Assembly: GCF_012395815.1 (NCBI RefSeq)
Contig: NZ_JAAZQQ010000001.1
Location: 806,001-870,000, forward strand
Direction of reading: 5' to 3'
DNA length: 64,000 nucleotides
Source: Roseicyclus persicicus
GTDB lineage: Bacteria > Pseudomonadota > Alphaproteobacteria > Rhodobacterales > Rhodobacteraceae
Below the pieces are notes generated by a model that worked only from the letters and a program-made list of their open reading frames with translations, was not told where the DNA came from and made no database searches. A program made the translations under genes and the position numbers. Positions 21,148-29,586 of this stretch are shown in pieces (position 1 is the stretch's first letter; each line of letters begins with the position of its first letter).

Positions 21148-21570
21148 ATGACACACCAAGCCCCCGCCGCCGCCCTGCCGGTGATCGTGAACCCCGCCCA
21201 GTTGGCCGACCCCACGCCCTTTGGTTACAGCACCGCGGTGCTGGCCCCGGCCACCGGCCGGCTTGCCTTCATCTCGGGGCAGGGCGGGCAGGACGCCACC
21301 GGCGGCCTGTCGCCCGATTTTGCGGCGCAGGTCCGGCAGGCCTATGCCAACCTCGGCGCCGTGCTGGCGGCGCTCGGGGCCGGGCCCGCGCGCGTGATCC
21401 GGCTTACCGTCTACGTCGTCGACCACGACATGTCCAAGCTCGGGGTGCTGAGCGAGGCGGTGATCGAGATGTTCGGCGACCGCCTGCCCGCGCAGACGCT
21501 GGTGCCGGTGCCGAAGCTGGCGCTCGACCCGATGCTGTTCGAGGTCGACGCGGTGGCGCTGATCGACTGA
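21148..21570 (+). CDS. RidA (YjgF/YER057c/UK114) family protein
   Basis: 140 aa RidA-family protein. Classical members hydrolyse reactive enamine/imine intermediates released by PLP enzymes. Visible features are LAFISGQGGQDATGG, FAAQVRQAYANLGAVLAALGAGPARVIRLTVYVVD and the C-terminal DPMLFEVDAVALID. The start ATG follows AGGAG by seven bases. Because the usual catalytic arginine near the C-terminus (CxxR in RidA) is not evident, it may belong to one of the Rid subgroups without imine deaminase activity. It is controlled perhaps by the divergent WYL regulator. Confidence 0.82.
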   Translation: MTHQAPAAALPVIVNPAQLADPTPFGYSTAVLAPATGRLAFISGQGGQDATGGLSPDFAAQVRQAYANLGAVLAALGAGPARVIRLTVYVVDHDMSKLGVLSEAVIEMFGDRLPAQTLVPVPKLALDPMLFEVDAVALID

Positions 21571-21582
21571 CGCGCCGGGCGG

Positions 21583-21608
21583 CCGGCGGGGCCTCCCCTC
21601 CCCGCCGG
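21583..21608. terminator. hairpin between convergent RidA-like and DapA-like genes
   Basis: CCGGCGGGG and CCCCGCCGG form a 9-base perfect stem around an 8-base loop in the 42-base gap between two convergent stops. It is likely shared by both transcripts; no T run is seen. Confidence 0.5.
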
Positions 21609-21612
21609 TCCG

Positions 21613-22530
21613 TCACCCCAGCGCGGCCAGCCGCGCCTCCTGCCGGGCGATCAGCGTCTCGACCTCGGCCAGCGTCTCGGGCGTGAGCGCCGGGCCCGGC
21701 CGCCGCACGGTGGCATGGGCGATGGCGCCGCGCCGGGCGAGGATGTGCTTGCGGATCGCAAGGCCCAGGCCGGGCTGGCTCTCGTAGCGGATGAGCGGCA
21801 GATAGGCGTCGAACAGGTCGCGGGCGCGGGCCTCGTCGCCCGCCTGCATCAGGCGCACGACATCGGCCATCATCTCGGGGTAGGCGAAGCCGGTCATCGC
21901 CCCGTCTGCGCCGCGGATCATCTCCTCCAGCAGGAACTGCCCGCCGTTGCCGCACAGGATCGACACCCGCCGCGCGCCTGCCGCCTCCTGCCGGCGCAGC
22001 GTGGTGATCTTGTCGAGGCCCGGCCAGTCCTCGTGCTTGAGCATCACGCAGGTCGGGCAGGCGTCGAAGATCGCGCGGCACACCTTGGCCGTCATCTGCA
22101 CGCCGGTGACCAGCGGGAAATCCTGCAGCACCCAGGGCGTCTCGCCCAGCGTCTCGGCCACCATCTGGAAATAGCCGGTGATCTGGTCGTCGGTGCGCAG
22201 GTGCCCCGGCGGGGCCACCATGACGCCCGCCGCCTCGCGGTCCATCGCGGCGTCGGCCAGCGCCTTGAGCGCGGCGAGGCCGGGCGCCGAGACGCCCACG
22301 ATGACGGGCACGCTGGCGCGGGTGACGACGCGGTCGATGACGATGCGGCTTTCCTTTTCCGACAGCTTGCCGGCCTCGCCCATCATGCCGAGGATCGTCA
22401 GGCCGGTCGCGCCCTTCTCCTCGTAGAAGGCGACCATGCGGTCGAGGCTGTCGAGGTCTAGGGTGCCGTCGGGCAGGAAGGGGGTCGCCGCGATGGTGAA
22501 CACGCCGGTCGCGGTTTCGTCGAGGAGCAT
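21613..22530 (-). CDS. dihydrodipicolinate synthase family (class I aldolase superfamily)
   Basis: 305 aa DapA/N-acetylneuraminate-lyase-type barrel enzyme. The Schiff-base lysine is Lys165 in CVMLKHEDWPG. LGMMGEAGKLS replaces the usual G-x-x-GE substrate loop in recognisable form. The tyrosine of the standard YNxPxRTG block is missing: the segment here reads LQDFPLVTG (135-143), so it is probably not a true dihydrodipicolinate synthase. It is the last gene of the hydantoinase operon, four bases after the racemase. Aldol cleavage or hydration of a 2-oxo acid produced by that pathway is a reasonable guess only. Confidence 0.8.
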   Translation of the reverse strand: MLLDETATGVFTIAATPFLPDGTLDLDSLDRMVAFYEEKGATGLTILGMMGEAGKLSEKESRIVIDRVVTRASVPVIVGVSAPGLAALKALADAAMDREAAGVMVAPPGHLRTDDQITGYFQMVAETLGETPWVLQDFPLVTGVQMTAKVCRAIFDACPTCVMLKHEDWPGLDKITTLRRQEAAGARRVSILCGNGGQFLLEEMIRGADGAMTGFAYPEMMADVVRLMQAGDEARARDLFDAYLPLIRYESQPGLGLAIRKHILARRGAIAHATVRRPGPALTPETLAEVETLIARQEARLAALG

Positions 22531-22534
22531 CTGG

Positions 22535-23209
22535 TCAGCCTTTCGGTCGGTGGGTCTGGTGAAGCGCGATCCGCCCCAGCGCCATGGCGACGGCGGCCTG
22601 GCAGGGGTCGATCACGGGGATCTGCAGCGCGGCCTCCAGCATCGGCCGGTAGCGCGCCATGCCGGCGCAGCCGAGGATCAGCACCTCGGCCCCGTCGGTG
22701 TCCTTGAGGGCGCGCCCGGTCTCGACCAGCCGCGCCCCGGTCGTGGCGGGGTCGGCCAGCTCGGCCACGCCCAGCCCCAGCGCCCGGTCGCCCGCCAGCC
22801 GGTCGAGGACACCCATGGCGCCGAGGCTGCGCAGGTGGCGCGGGATCGAGGCGGGCAGGATCGCGATGATGCCGAAGCGCTGGCCGAGGGTCAGGGCGGT
22901 CGCGACCGCGGCCTCCTGGATGCCGAGGACCGGCTTGGCCGTCCGGTCCCGCAGCGCATGGACGCCCGGGTCGCCGAAACAGGCGATGACGAAGCCGGCG
23001 GCCTCGGGTTCCAGCCGGGCGGCCAGCCGCAGCATCGGCGCGATGGTCTCGTCGGCCTGGGCCTGGCTTTCGATGCCGGGCGGGCCCTCGGGCAGCGTCA
23101 GGCAGTCGATCGGCGTGCCCATGCCGTGCAGGGGGGCAATGGCCTGGGCGATGCCGGCGGTGACGGTGTCGGACGAGTTGGGGTTGATGACGAAAAGGGT
23201 GCCGCTCAT
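22535..23209 (-). CDS. hydantoin racemase-like Asp/Glu/hydantoin racemase family
   Basis: 224 aa two-cysteine racemase. INPNSSDTVTAGIA at the N-terminus is the hydantoin-racemase signature. Cys77 in IACFGDPG and Cys181 in LILGCAGMA are the paired catalytic residues. It overlaps the VOC gene stop as ATGA and precedes the DapA-like gene by four bases. With a hydantoinase in the same operon, racemisation of a 5-substituted hydantoin or a related cyclic or carbamoyl amino acid is likely. Allantoin racemase is a close alternative. Confidence 0.85.
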   Translation of the reverse strand: MSGTLFVINPNSSDTVTAGIAQAIAPLHGMGTPIDCLTLPEGPPGIESQAQADETIAPMLRLAARLEPEAAGFVIACFGDPGVHALRDRTAKPVLGIQEAAVATALTLGQRFGIIAILPASIPRHLRSLGAMGVLDRLAGDRALGLGVAELADPATTGARLVETGRALKDTDGAEVLILGCAGMARYRPMLEAALQIPVIDPCQAAVAMALGRIALHQTHRPKG

Positions 23210-23601
23210 GCCTCCGCCCGGATGGCCTCCTGGATCTCGACCTGGTAGCCCTCGGGGTCGCGGAACACGAAAGCGCGGATCCCGATCTTTTCATTTCGGA
23301 ACATCTGCGACAGGTTGTCCACGCCTTTTGCGCCGAGATAGGCGTACCAGGCTTCTACATCCTCAACCCTTACACAGAGTTGTACACATTTGTCCTGCTG
23401 CCAGCGGTTCATGCCCTTCGCCTCGTCCACCAGCCCCACATGGGCGTTCGGTGCGATCTCGAGGATCTTGGCCAGATCGCCCTGGTCGATGGCCAGAGGG
23501 AACCCCATGACATCGCGGTAGAAGGCGAAGGCGCGGGGCAGGTCCTTGTAGTAGAGAAACGTGATCGCCAGCACGTTCGGCGCGGTGGGGCGGTCGGTCA
23601 T
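23206..23601 (-). CDS. VOC/glyoxalase superfamily protein
   Basis: 131 aa protein with one pair of the beta-alpha-beta-beta-beta modules of the vicinal oxygen chelate fold: FLYYKDLPRAFAFYRDVMGFPLAID at the start and FVFRDPEGYQVEIQEA at the end. The terminal Glu in the YQVEIQE strand is a typical metal ligand; the N-terminal ligand position is not clear. Such short proteins act as dimers in isomerisation, ring opening or resistance. It overlaps the genes on both sides as ATGA, so it belongs to the hydantoinase operon. The substrate is unknown. Confidence 0.82.
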   Translation of the reverse strand: MTDRPTAPNVLAITFLYYKDLPRAFAFYRDVMGFPLAIDQGDLAKILEIAPNAHVGLVDEAKGMNRWQQDKCVQLCVRVEDVEAWYAYLGAKGVDNLSQMFRNEKIGIRAFVFRDPEGYQVEIQEAIRAEA

Positions 23602-25013
23602 GATTTGCCTCCGGTCAGGTCCTTGGGGCGGGTGCCGATGGCGTCGCGGCGGAGCCACTGGCCGGCGCCGGGCGTGCCCAGATACTCGCCCTCGCGCATC
23701 ACAGGCACCCCGCGCAGCAGCGTGGCGACGGGCCAGCCGGTGACGGTGGTCCCCTCCCACGGGTTGTAGCCCACGTTGTCGTGCAGGTCGTTCGCGCCGT
23801 AGGTGACGGACCGCGCGGGATCCCACAACACGAGGTCGGCGTCGGCGCCGGGTGCGATCCGCCCCTTGCCGGGCAGTCCGTAGAGGTCCGCCGGCGCCTC
23901 GCAGGTCGCGCGCAGGAACCCCGCAAGGCCCGTCCGCCCGCCCGACACCATCGCGTCGAACATCAGCGGCTGGCGCGGCTCCAGCCCCGGCATCCCGTTT
24001 GCGATGGCGGGGAAGGGCGCATCCAACCCGTTGGAAAACTTGCCCGTCTCGTCGAAGCGGTAGGGCGCGTGGTCGGACGACACCACCTGCAGGTGCCCCG
24101 CCGCCAGCCCCGCCCAGAGCGCGCGCTGGTCGGCCTCGGTGCGCTGCGGGGGCGAGCACATCCATTTCGCGCCCTCGCGGCCGGGCTTGTCCAGCACAGC
24201 CTCGGTCTGGAACAGGTAATGCGGGCAGGTCTCGGCCCAGACCGGTGCGCCGCGGGCCCGCGCGGCGGCGATCTCGGCCACGCCTTCGGCCGTCGAGACG
24301 TGGAAGATCATCACCGGCGCGCGCGCCGCCTCGGCCAGCCGGCACATGCGCGCGATGGCCTCGATCTCGGCCTCGCGGGGGCGGGACGCGGCGTGGTCGA
24401 CCGGGCGCACCCGCCCCTCGGCCAGCAATCGCGCGCGGGCGTCGGCGATGATCGCGTCGTTCTCGGCATGGATGCAGGTCAGCGCCCCGGCCTCGCCCGC
24501 GATGCGGAGAATCGCAAGGATATCCGCATCTTCCAGCTTGATGTTGTAGGTGGTGAATACCTTGATCGACCGGTGCCCGGCCGCGATCAGGTCGCGCAGG
24601 TCGGTCTCGAAGCCCGGCACCGAGGCATCGCTGACCGAGATGTGGAAGGCATGGTCGATGGCCGCCCCGCGCCGGGCGCGCGCGGTGTAGTCGGCCACGG
24701 CCTCGGCCAGCCGCTGCCCCTTCCGCTGGGCCGCGAAGGAGATCACGCTGGTAGTGCCCCCCATCGCCGCGGACCGCGTCGCGGTCTCGAAGGTGTCGGC
24801 GTTCATCAGGCCCATGCCCGACATCTGCTCGATGTGGCAATGCGGGTCGACGCCGCCGGGCGTGACGATCAACCCGCCTGCCTCGATCACCTCGGCCCCG
24901 TCGAGCCCGGACCCCAGCGCCGCGATCCGGCCGCCCGTCACGCCGATATCGGCCTCGGCCAGCACGCCGCCCGTCGCGACCCGCCCGCCGCGGATGACCA
25001 GATCAAATCCCAT
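23598..25013 (-). CDS. D-hydantoinase / dihydropyrimidinase family amidohydrolase
   Basis: 471 aa cyclic amidohydrolase, expected to open hydantoin, dihydropyrimidine or allantoin-like rings. The binuclear metal site is complete: His58 and His60 in DPHCHIE, carboxylated Lys151 in SIKVFTTY, His182 in IHAEND, His238 in FHVST and Asp314 in SSDHAPY. It opens an operon with VOC, racemase and DapA-like genes, all overlapping or four bases apart. No N-carbamoyl amino acid hydrolase is present, which differs from classical hydantoin clusters. Dihydropyrimidinase, allantoinase and imidase remain possible. Confidence 0.88.
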   Translation of the reverse strand: MGFDLVIRGGRVATGGVLAEADIGVTGGRIAALGSGLDGAEVIEAGGLIVTPGGVDPHCHIEQMSGMGLMNADTFETATRSAAMGGTTSVISFAAQRKGQRLAEAVADYTARARRGAAIDHAFHISVSDASVPGFETDLRDLIAAGHRSIKVFTTYNIKLEDADILAILRIAGEAGALTCIHAENDAIIADARARLLAEGRVRPVDHAASRPREAEIEAIARMCRLAEAARAPVMIFHVSTAEGVAEIAAARARGAPVWAETCPHYLFQTEAVLDKPGREGAKWMCSPPQRTEADQRALWAGLAAGHLQVVSSDHAPYRFDETGKFSNGLDAPFPAIANGMPGLEPRQPLMFDAMVSGGRTGLAGFLRATCEAPADLYGLPGKGRIAPGADADLVLWDPARSVTYGANDLHDNVGYNPWEGTTVTGWPVATLLRGVPVMREGEYLGTPGAGQWLRRDAIGTRPKDLTGGKS

Positions 25014-25073
25014 GCGCGTCCCCTCGCTTGCGGGGCGAGCATGGTCCGGCGCTCCGGCCTTGTCCAGACCGGC

Positions 25074-26450
25074 TCAGGCCTCGATCAGCGCCCGCATCTC
25101 GGCCAGCTTCGCCGCCACCAGCTCGGGCTTGCCGCGCGCCTCGATGTTGAGCCGCAGGAGCGGTTCGGTGTTCGACGCCCGCAGGTTGAAGCGCCAGTCC
25201 CCGAAGGACAGCGACAGACCGTCGGTCTCGTCCCGCGCCTCGGCCCTCGGGCCGTACTGCGCCTCGATCCGGGCGATCACGGCGGCCTGGTCGGCGACGC
25301 GGAAATTCACCTCGCCCGAGGAGGGGTAGGCGGCGCGGATGCCCGACAGGATGTCCTTGAGGCTTTCACCGCGGCGGCAGACCAGCTCGATCATCAGGAG
25401 CATCGGGATCATGCCGCTGTCGCAGGCCATGAAGTCGCGGAAGTAATGGTGCGCGCTCATCTCGCCGCCGTAGACGGCGCCGGTCTCGCGCATCACCTGC
25501 TTGATGAAGGAATGGCCGCATTTCGACTGGATCGCTTCGCCGCCCATCTCGGCCACGATGGATTGCGTCGCCCAGATGACGCGCGGGTCGTGCACGATCT
25601 TCTGCCCCGGCTCCTTGGCCAGGAACGCCGCGGCCAGGAGCGCGACCACGTATTCCCCCGGCACGAAGCCGCCCTCGTGGTCGAAGAAGAAGCAGCGGTC
25701 GAAATCCCCGTCCCAGGCGACGCCCATGTCGGCGCCCTCGGCCACCACGGGGTCGGCCGTCAGCGGCTGGTTCTCGTCGAGGAGCGGGTTCGGGATGCCG
25801 GCCGGAAAGCTGCCGTCGGGGTCGTGGTAGACGCGGACGAAGTCGATCGGCGCGCCCCGGGCGGCCAGCGCGTCGGCGATGGCGTCGAAGGTGGGGCCCG
25901 CCGCGCCGTGGCCCGCGTTGACCAGCACCTTGAGCGGGGTGAGCGCGGACACGTCGACGAAATCCATCAGCTTCCCGACATAGGCGGCCCGCGTGGCGCT
26001 CGCGTCGGTCACTGTGCCGCCGGGGCGGGCCTGGGCGAAGGCGCCGCTTTCGGCCAGCGCCTTGATCGCGGCCATGCCGTCGGCCTTGCCGATCGGGGCC
26101 GAGCCCGCCTTGACCATCTTCATCCCGTTGTAATCCATCGGGTTATGGCTTGCCGTGACGCAGATGCCGCCATCGGCGCCCAGATGCGTCACGGCGAAAT
26201 AGGTCTCCTCCGTCCCCGAGAGCCCGAGGTCCAGCACCTCGACGCCGGCCTCCATCAGCCCCTTGGCGACCGCGTCCGCCAGCGCCTCGGAGGTCGGGCG
26301 GACGTCGCGGCCCAGCACCACCCGGCGCGCGCCCATCACCTCGGCGAAGGCGCGGCCGATGCGGTAGGCGATCTCCTCGTTCAGCTCGTCGCCGAGGCGG
26401 CCGCGGATGTCGTAGGCCTTGAAACAGGTGAGGGGGGGAAGCGCAGTCAT
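25074..26450 (-). CDS. manB: phosphomannomutase/phosphoglucomutase
   Basis: 458 aa alpha-D-phosphohexomutase of the AlgC/ManB type, which interconverts hexose 6- and 1-phosphates for polysaccharide precursors. The phosphoserine is Ser101 in CVTASHNPMDYNG. The metal loop WDGDFDRC, the sugar loop YGGEMSAHHYF and the phosphate-binding RASNTEPLLRLN are all present. It lies 60 bases upstream of the hydantoinase gene on the same strand and may be read through into it. GDP-mannose or glucose-1-phosphate for the glg genes are plausible outlets. Confidence 0.93.
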   Translation of the reverse strand: MTALPPLTCFKAYDIRGRLGDELNEEIAYRIGRAFAEVMGARRVVLGRDVRPTSEALADAVAKGLMEAGVEVLDLGLSGTEETYFAVTHLGADGGICVTASHNPMDYNGMKMVKAGSAPIGKADGMAAIKALAESGAFAQARPGGTVTDASATRAAYVGKLMDFVDVSALTPLKVLVNAGHGAAGPTFDAIADALAARGAPIDFVRVYHDPDGSFPAGIPNPLLDENQPLTADPVVAEGADMGVAWDGDFDRCFFFDHEGGFVPGEYVVALLAAAFLAKEPGQKIVHDPRVIWATQSIVAEMGGEAIQSKCGHSFIKQVMRETGAVYGGEMSAHHYFRDFMACDSGMIPMLLMIELVCRRGESLKDILSGIRAAYPSSGEVNFRVADQAAVIARIEAQYGPRAEARDETDGLSLSFGDWRFNLRASNTEPLLRLNIEARGKPELVAAKLAEMRALIEA

Positions 26451-26573
26451 GGAAATTCGGGTCCCTGTGGGTGCAAAGCTCGGGCCTACAGCTACCGCAT
26501 CCGGGCCCGATGGCAAACCCGTCGCGGGGGCCTGCCCATTGGCGCCGCCCGGTTTCGCGCTAATCTGGCGGCC

Positions 26574-27263
26574 ATGTTGATCGTCACCGACGCCACCATC
26601 GCCAACCGCGGCGTGCTGGAAACCCGGAGCCTGCCGAAGAAGTTCCTCGGCCGGGTGCAGCTGCTGCCGCGGCGGGGGGGCGTCGGCCTGTGGCTCCGGC
26701 TGATCGTGGAAATCCAGATCCTGCGCTACCTGTCCGCGCTCCTGCCGTTTGTGGCCATCCCCTTGATGTCGCGCGATCTTGCGCTGCCGGTGACGCAGGC
26801 GCCGCTGGCCATGCTGATCGTGATCGCCTTCGTCGAGATGAAGGTGCTGCGGCTGTCCAAGGCCGGGCGCCAGCGCGCGGTGTCCGAGGACGAGGCCGCG
26901 CGGCGGCTCGACACGCTGGCCTTTCGCGCCCGCGCCTGCCTGCGCCGGATCGCGGCGCGGCACGGCATCGCCGAGGGCGAGCTGCGGCTGGTGATCGAGC
27001 AGTCGGAACTGGCCCGCATCCCGCCGCTGACGCTGGTGTCGGTGCAGATGGAACACCCTGCGCCGCGGCTCCTCGCGCTCGACGCGGCCGACCGGGCAGT
27101 GCTGCGGGAGGGGCTGTTCGACGCCGAGCTGACCGAGCGCGCGCTCCTCGCCGTGAACCACCGGGCCGACCTCTACATCCGCGACATCGCGCAGGAGGCT
27201 CGCGCGGTCTCGGCCCATGCGCGGCTGGCGGCGGCGCTGGAAAAGCGGGCGGCGGCGGAATGA
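26574..27263 (+). CDS. conserved membrane protein upstream of moxR-VWA pair
   Basis: 229 aa protein without a family I recognise. Two hydrophobic segments sit at about residues 45-65 (ILRYLSALLPFVAIPLM) and 72-88 (TQAPLAMLIVIAFVEMKVL), with a charged cytoplasmic-type C-terminal half (residues 92-229) rich in Arg, Glu and Ala and probably helical. Its stop overlaps the start of the MoxR-type ATPase gene as ATGA, so it is the first gene of a three-gene coupled unit and may be the membrane partner of that ATPase. Confidence 0.75.
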   Translation: MLIVTDATIANRGVLETRSLPKKFLGRVQLLPRRGGVGLWLRLIVEIQILRYLSALLPFVAIPLMSRDLALPVTQAPLAMLIVIAFVEMKVLRLSKAGRQRAVSEDEAARRLDTLAFRARACLRRIAARHGIAEGELRLVIEQSELARIPPLTLVSVQMEHPAPRLLALDAADRAVLREGLFDAELTERALLAVNHRADLYIRDIAQEARAVSAHARLAAALEKRAAAE

Positions 27264-28363
27264 GCGTGAACGCGACCACGGTCTCGGCCGGCGAGGCGCT
27301 CCGGGTGCTCGAGGCCGGCTGGGCGGCGCAGGCGGCGGGCGGGTTGACGGCAAGCTGGATGCTCCACGGCCGCCCCGGCGTCGGCAAGACCGAGGTGGTG
27401 CAGACGCTGGCCCGCCGCATCGGGGCGGACTTATTCGACCTGAGATTGACCACGATCGAGCCGCAGGACCTCCGCGGCTTGCCCTTTTTCGACCATGAAC
27501 GCGCGCGCACCGTCTGGTACCGCCCCGAGGACCTGCCGGACGGCGACGGCCCCGCGATCCTGTTCCTGGACGAGCTGACCGCCGCCGCGCCCGCGCTCCA
27601 GCCCACCGTCTACGGGCTGTTGCAGGAGCGCCGCGTCGGCCGGCACCGGCTGCCCGACAGCGTGCTGATCGTGGCCGCCGGCAACCGGGTCGAGGACGGC
27701 GCCATCGCCTACGACATGGGCACGGCGCTGTCGGACCGGCTGATCCACGTCATCGTGCAGGCCTCGGCGGAGGATTGGCTGAAGACCTACGCCGTGCCCG
27801 CGGGCATCCATCCGTCGGTCGCGGCCTTCATCCGCACCCGGCCGGACCTGTTGGAAACCACCGAGGACAGCCTGCGCCGGGGCCAGATGATCGCCTGCAC
27901 CCCGCGCAGCTGGACCCGCGTCAGCCGGATCATGGACACGGTCCCCGACCGCGCGCTGCGGCAGGTCATGGTCGCGGGCACGGTCGGCGCGGCCCCCGCG
28001 GCGGAATTCGCGCTGCTGGCCGACGAGATCGCTGCGACGGTGCAGGTCGACGCGATGCTGGCCACGCCCCGGCGCGAGCGGGCGGCGATGTATCCCCGCA
28101 CGCTGCACGGGCTGACCGCGCTGGTCTACGGGTTGATCGGCGCGGCGACGCGGGAGAACCTGTCTACGGCCATCGAGATTCTGGCCGATCTGCGCGGGCT
28201 TGGCGGGCAGGGCTACAGTGGATTGCCTGTGAGTGAATTGGCGTCCTTCGGCTTCGAGCTGCTGATCGGCCGGGCGCTGGAGCGCGGCTGGGAAGAGGTG
28301 TTCGGCCAGAGCCCCGACTATGCCGCCTATGCCGCCGAGCGGCAGGCGGCGGGGCTGCCGTGA
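27260..28363 (+). CDS. MoxR-family AAA+ ATPase
   Basis: 367 aa AAA+ ATPase. Walker A is GRPGVGKT (37-44), Walker B is AILFLDEL (99-106), and sensor 1 is in LIVAAGN. MoxR relatives act as chaperones for metal insertion or complex assembly and usually pair with a VWA protein, which is encoded next (GTGA overlap). Its start overlaps the upstream membrane protein gene. The substrate is unknown; there is no methanol dehydrogenase or cobalt chelatase gene nearby. Confidence 0.9.
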   Translation: MSVNATTVSAGEALRVLEAGWAAQAAGGLTASWMLHGRPGVGKTEVVQTLARRIGADLFDLRLTTIEPQDLRGLPFFDHERARTVWYRPEDLPDGDGPAILFLDELTAAAPALQPTVYGLLQERRVGRHRLPDSVLIVAAGNRVEDGAIAYDMGTALSDRLIHVIVQASAEDWLKTYAVPAGIHPSVAAFIRTRPDLLETTEDSLRRGQMIACTPRSWTRVSRIMDTVPDRALRQVMVAGTVGAAPAAEFALLADEIAATVQVDAMLATPRRERAAMYPRTLHGLTALVYGLIGAATRENLSTAIEILADLRGLGGQGYSGLPVSELASFGFELLIGRALERGWEEVFGQSPDYAAYAAERQAAGLP

Positions 28364-29583
28364 GCCTCCATTCCACCCGCGCCGCCCGCGCGCTGGCGCA
28401 TCTGGGCGAGGTCGACCCGGCACTGGCCGTCCTCGCGCTCTGGTGCCGCCACCGCGACGGCGATGGCGCCACGCGGACGGACGGCGACACCATCACCTAT
28501 GGTCCCGGTTTCGACACGCTGGGCCTGCCCGAGCAGGTCGGTCTGGTGGCGCACCACGTCCTCCACGTGGCGCTGCGCCATTCCGACCGGCAGGCGGGGC
28601 TGGCCGAACGGCTGGGCGAGGGGTTCGATGCCAGCCTGTTCGGGCTGGCCGCGGACGGGATCATCAACGAAACGCTGATCCTCGCCGGCCACGCCCTGCC
28701 GCGCCCGGCGGTGACACTGACGGAGCTGCTGGCCGAGGCCGGGCTGGCCGCGCCAAGCCCCGTCGCGGCGCTGGAACGCTGGGATGCCGACCGCCTCGCC
28801 ATGGCGCTGCACGCCGATCCGAAGCGGGCGGAGAAACTGCGCGACTGGGGCGCAACCCGCGGATTTTCCGTCGATCTCGGCCTCGGCGAGCCCGACAGCG
28901 AGGGCGAGCGCCAGAGCGCCGCCGACTGGCGCAACCAGATCCTGCGCGCGATGGAGGCGGGGCGGAAGGCGGGGGCGGGGATCGGGCGGCTGGGCGCGAT
29001 CCTGGCCGATCTGGCCCCGGCGAAGGTGCCGTGGGAGCTGCACCTTCGCGGCCTGCTTGCCCGCGCCCTGACCGAGCGCCCGCGCCCGAGCTGGCGCCGG
29101 CCCTCGGGCGCCTGGGTCGCCCGCATGGCCGAGGCGGCGCGGTCGGGCGCGCCGGTGCCCGCCTTCGAGCCGGGGCGGCAGCGCTTCGATCACCGGCCGC
29201 GCCTCGTGATCGGGCTCGACACCTCGTCGTCGATCGACGCGCAGACGCTGCGCCTGTTCACCGCCGAAGCCGAGGGGATCGCGCGGCGCACCGGGGCCGA
29301 GGCGCACCTGATGGCCTTCGACGAAGCGGTTTTCGCCGAGGAACGGCTCGACCCGGGGCGCTGGCAGGCGCTGCGCGACGGTGGCCTGCGCAGCGGCGGG
29401 GGCACCGACTACGCCGATCTCCTCGACAAGGCCGGCCGGCGCGCGCCCGCCCTTGCGGTGGTCCTGACCGATCTCGACGCGCCCCTTCCGCCCGCGCCGG
29501 CGTTTCCTGTGCTCTGGGCGGTGCCGCGGCCCGTGGCGGCGCCGCCCGCCTATGGCAGGGTGCTGGTGATCGGCGAAGGCTAG
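28360..29583 (+). CDS. VWA-like protein with metallopeptidase-like N-terminus (DUF2201 type)
   Basis: 407 aa protein starting at a GTG that overlaps the moxR stop. The N-terminal half has VAHHVLHVALRHS (His65, His66, His69, His74), like the putative metal site of DUF2201 proteins. The C-terminal third is a von Willebrand A domain with the MIDAS sequence LDTSSS (Asp287, Ser289, Ser291) and a later SGGGTDYADLL. Pairing of a MIDAS protein with a MoxR ATPase is a known arrangement in which the ATPase remodels a target bound by the VWA domain. Whether the histidine cluster is catalytic is unknown. Confidence 0.85.
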   Translation: MSLHSTRAARALAHLGEVDPALAVLALWCRHRDGDGATRTDGDTITYGPGFDTLGLPEQVGLVAHHVLHVALRHSDRQAGLAERLGEGFDASLFGLAADGIINETLILAGHALPRPAVTLTELLAEAGLAAPSPVAALERWDADRLAMALHADPKRAEKLRDWGATRGFSVDLGLGEPDSEGERQSAADWRNQILRAMEAGRKAGAGIGRLGAILADLAPAKVPWELHLRGLLARALTERPRPSWRRPSGAWVARMAEAARSGAPVPAFEPGRQRFDHRPRLVIGLDTSSSIDAQTLRLFTAEAEGIARRTGAEAHLMAFDEAVFAEERLDPGRWQALRDGGLRSGGGTDYADLLDKAGRRAPALAVVLTDLDAPLPPAPAFPVLWAVPRPVAAPPAYGRVLVIGEG

Positions 29584-29586
29584 GCG

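Noticed and set aside
23781-27263. A 1160-codon open frame on the plus strand covering the hydantoinase and manB region
   Set aside because: It is antisense to genes with full active sites, is Arg/Gly/Ala-rich without any domain, and arises from high GC at third positions. Only its last part in another setting, from 26574, is a real gene.
27260-28363. Cobalt or magnesium chelatase subunit
   Set aside because: The AAA+ and VWA pairing is similar, but there is no large chelatase subunit or tetrapyrrole gene, and the sequence reads as MoxR type.
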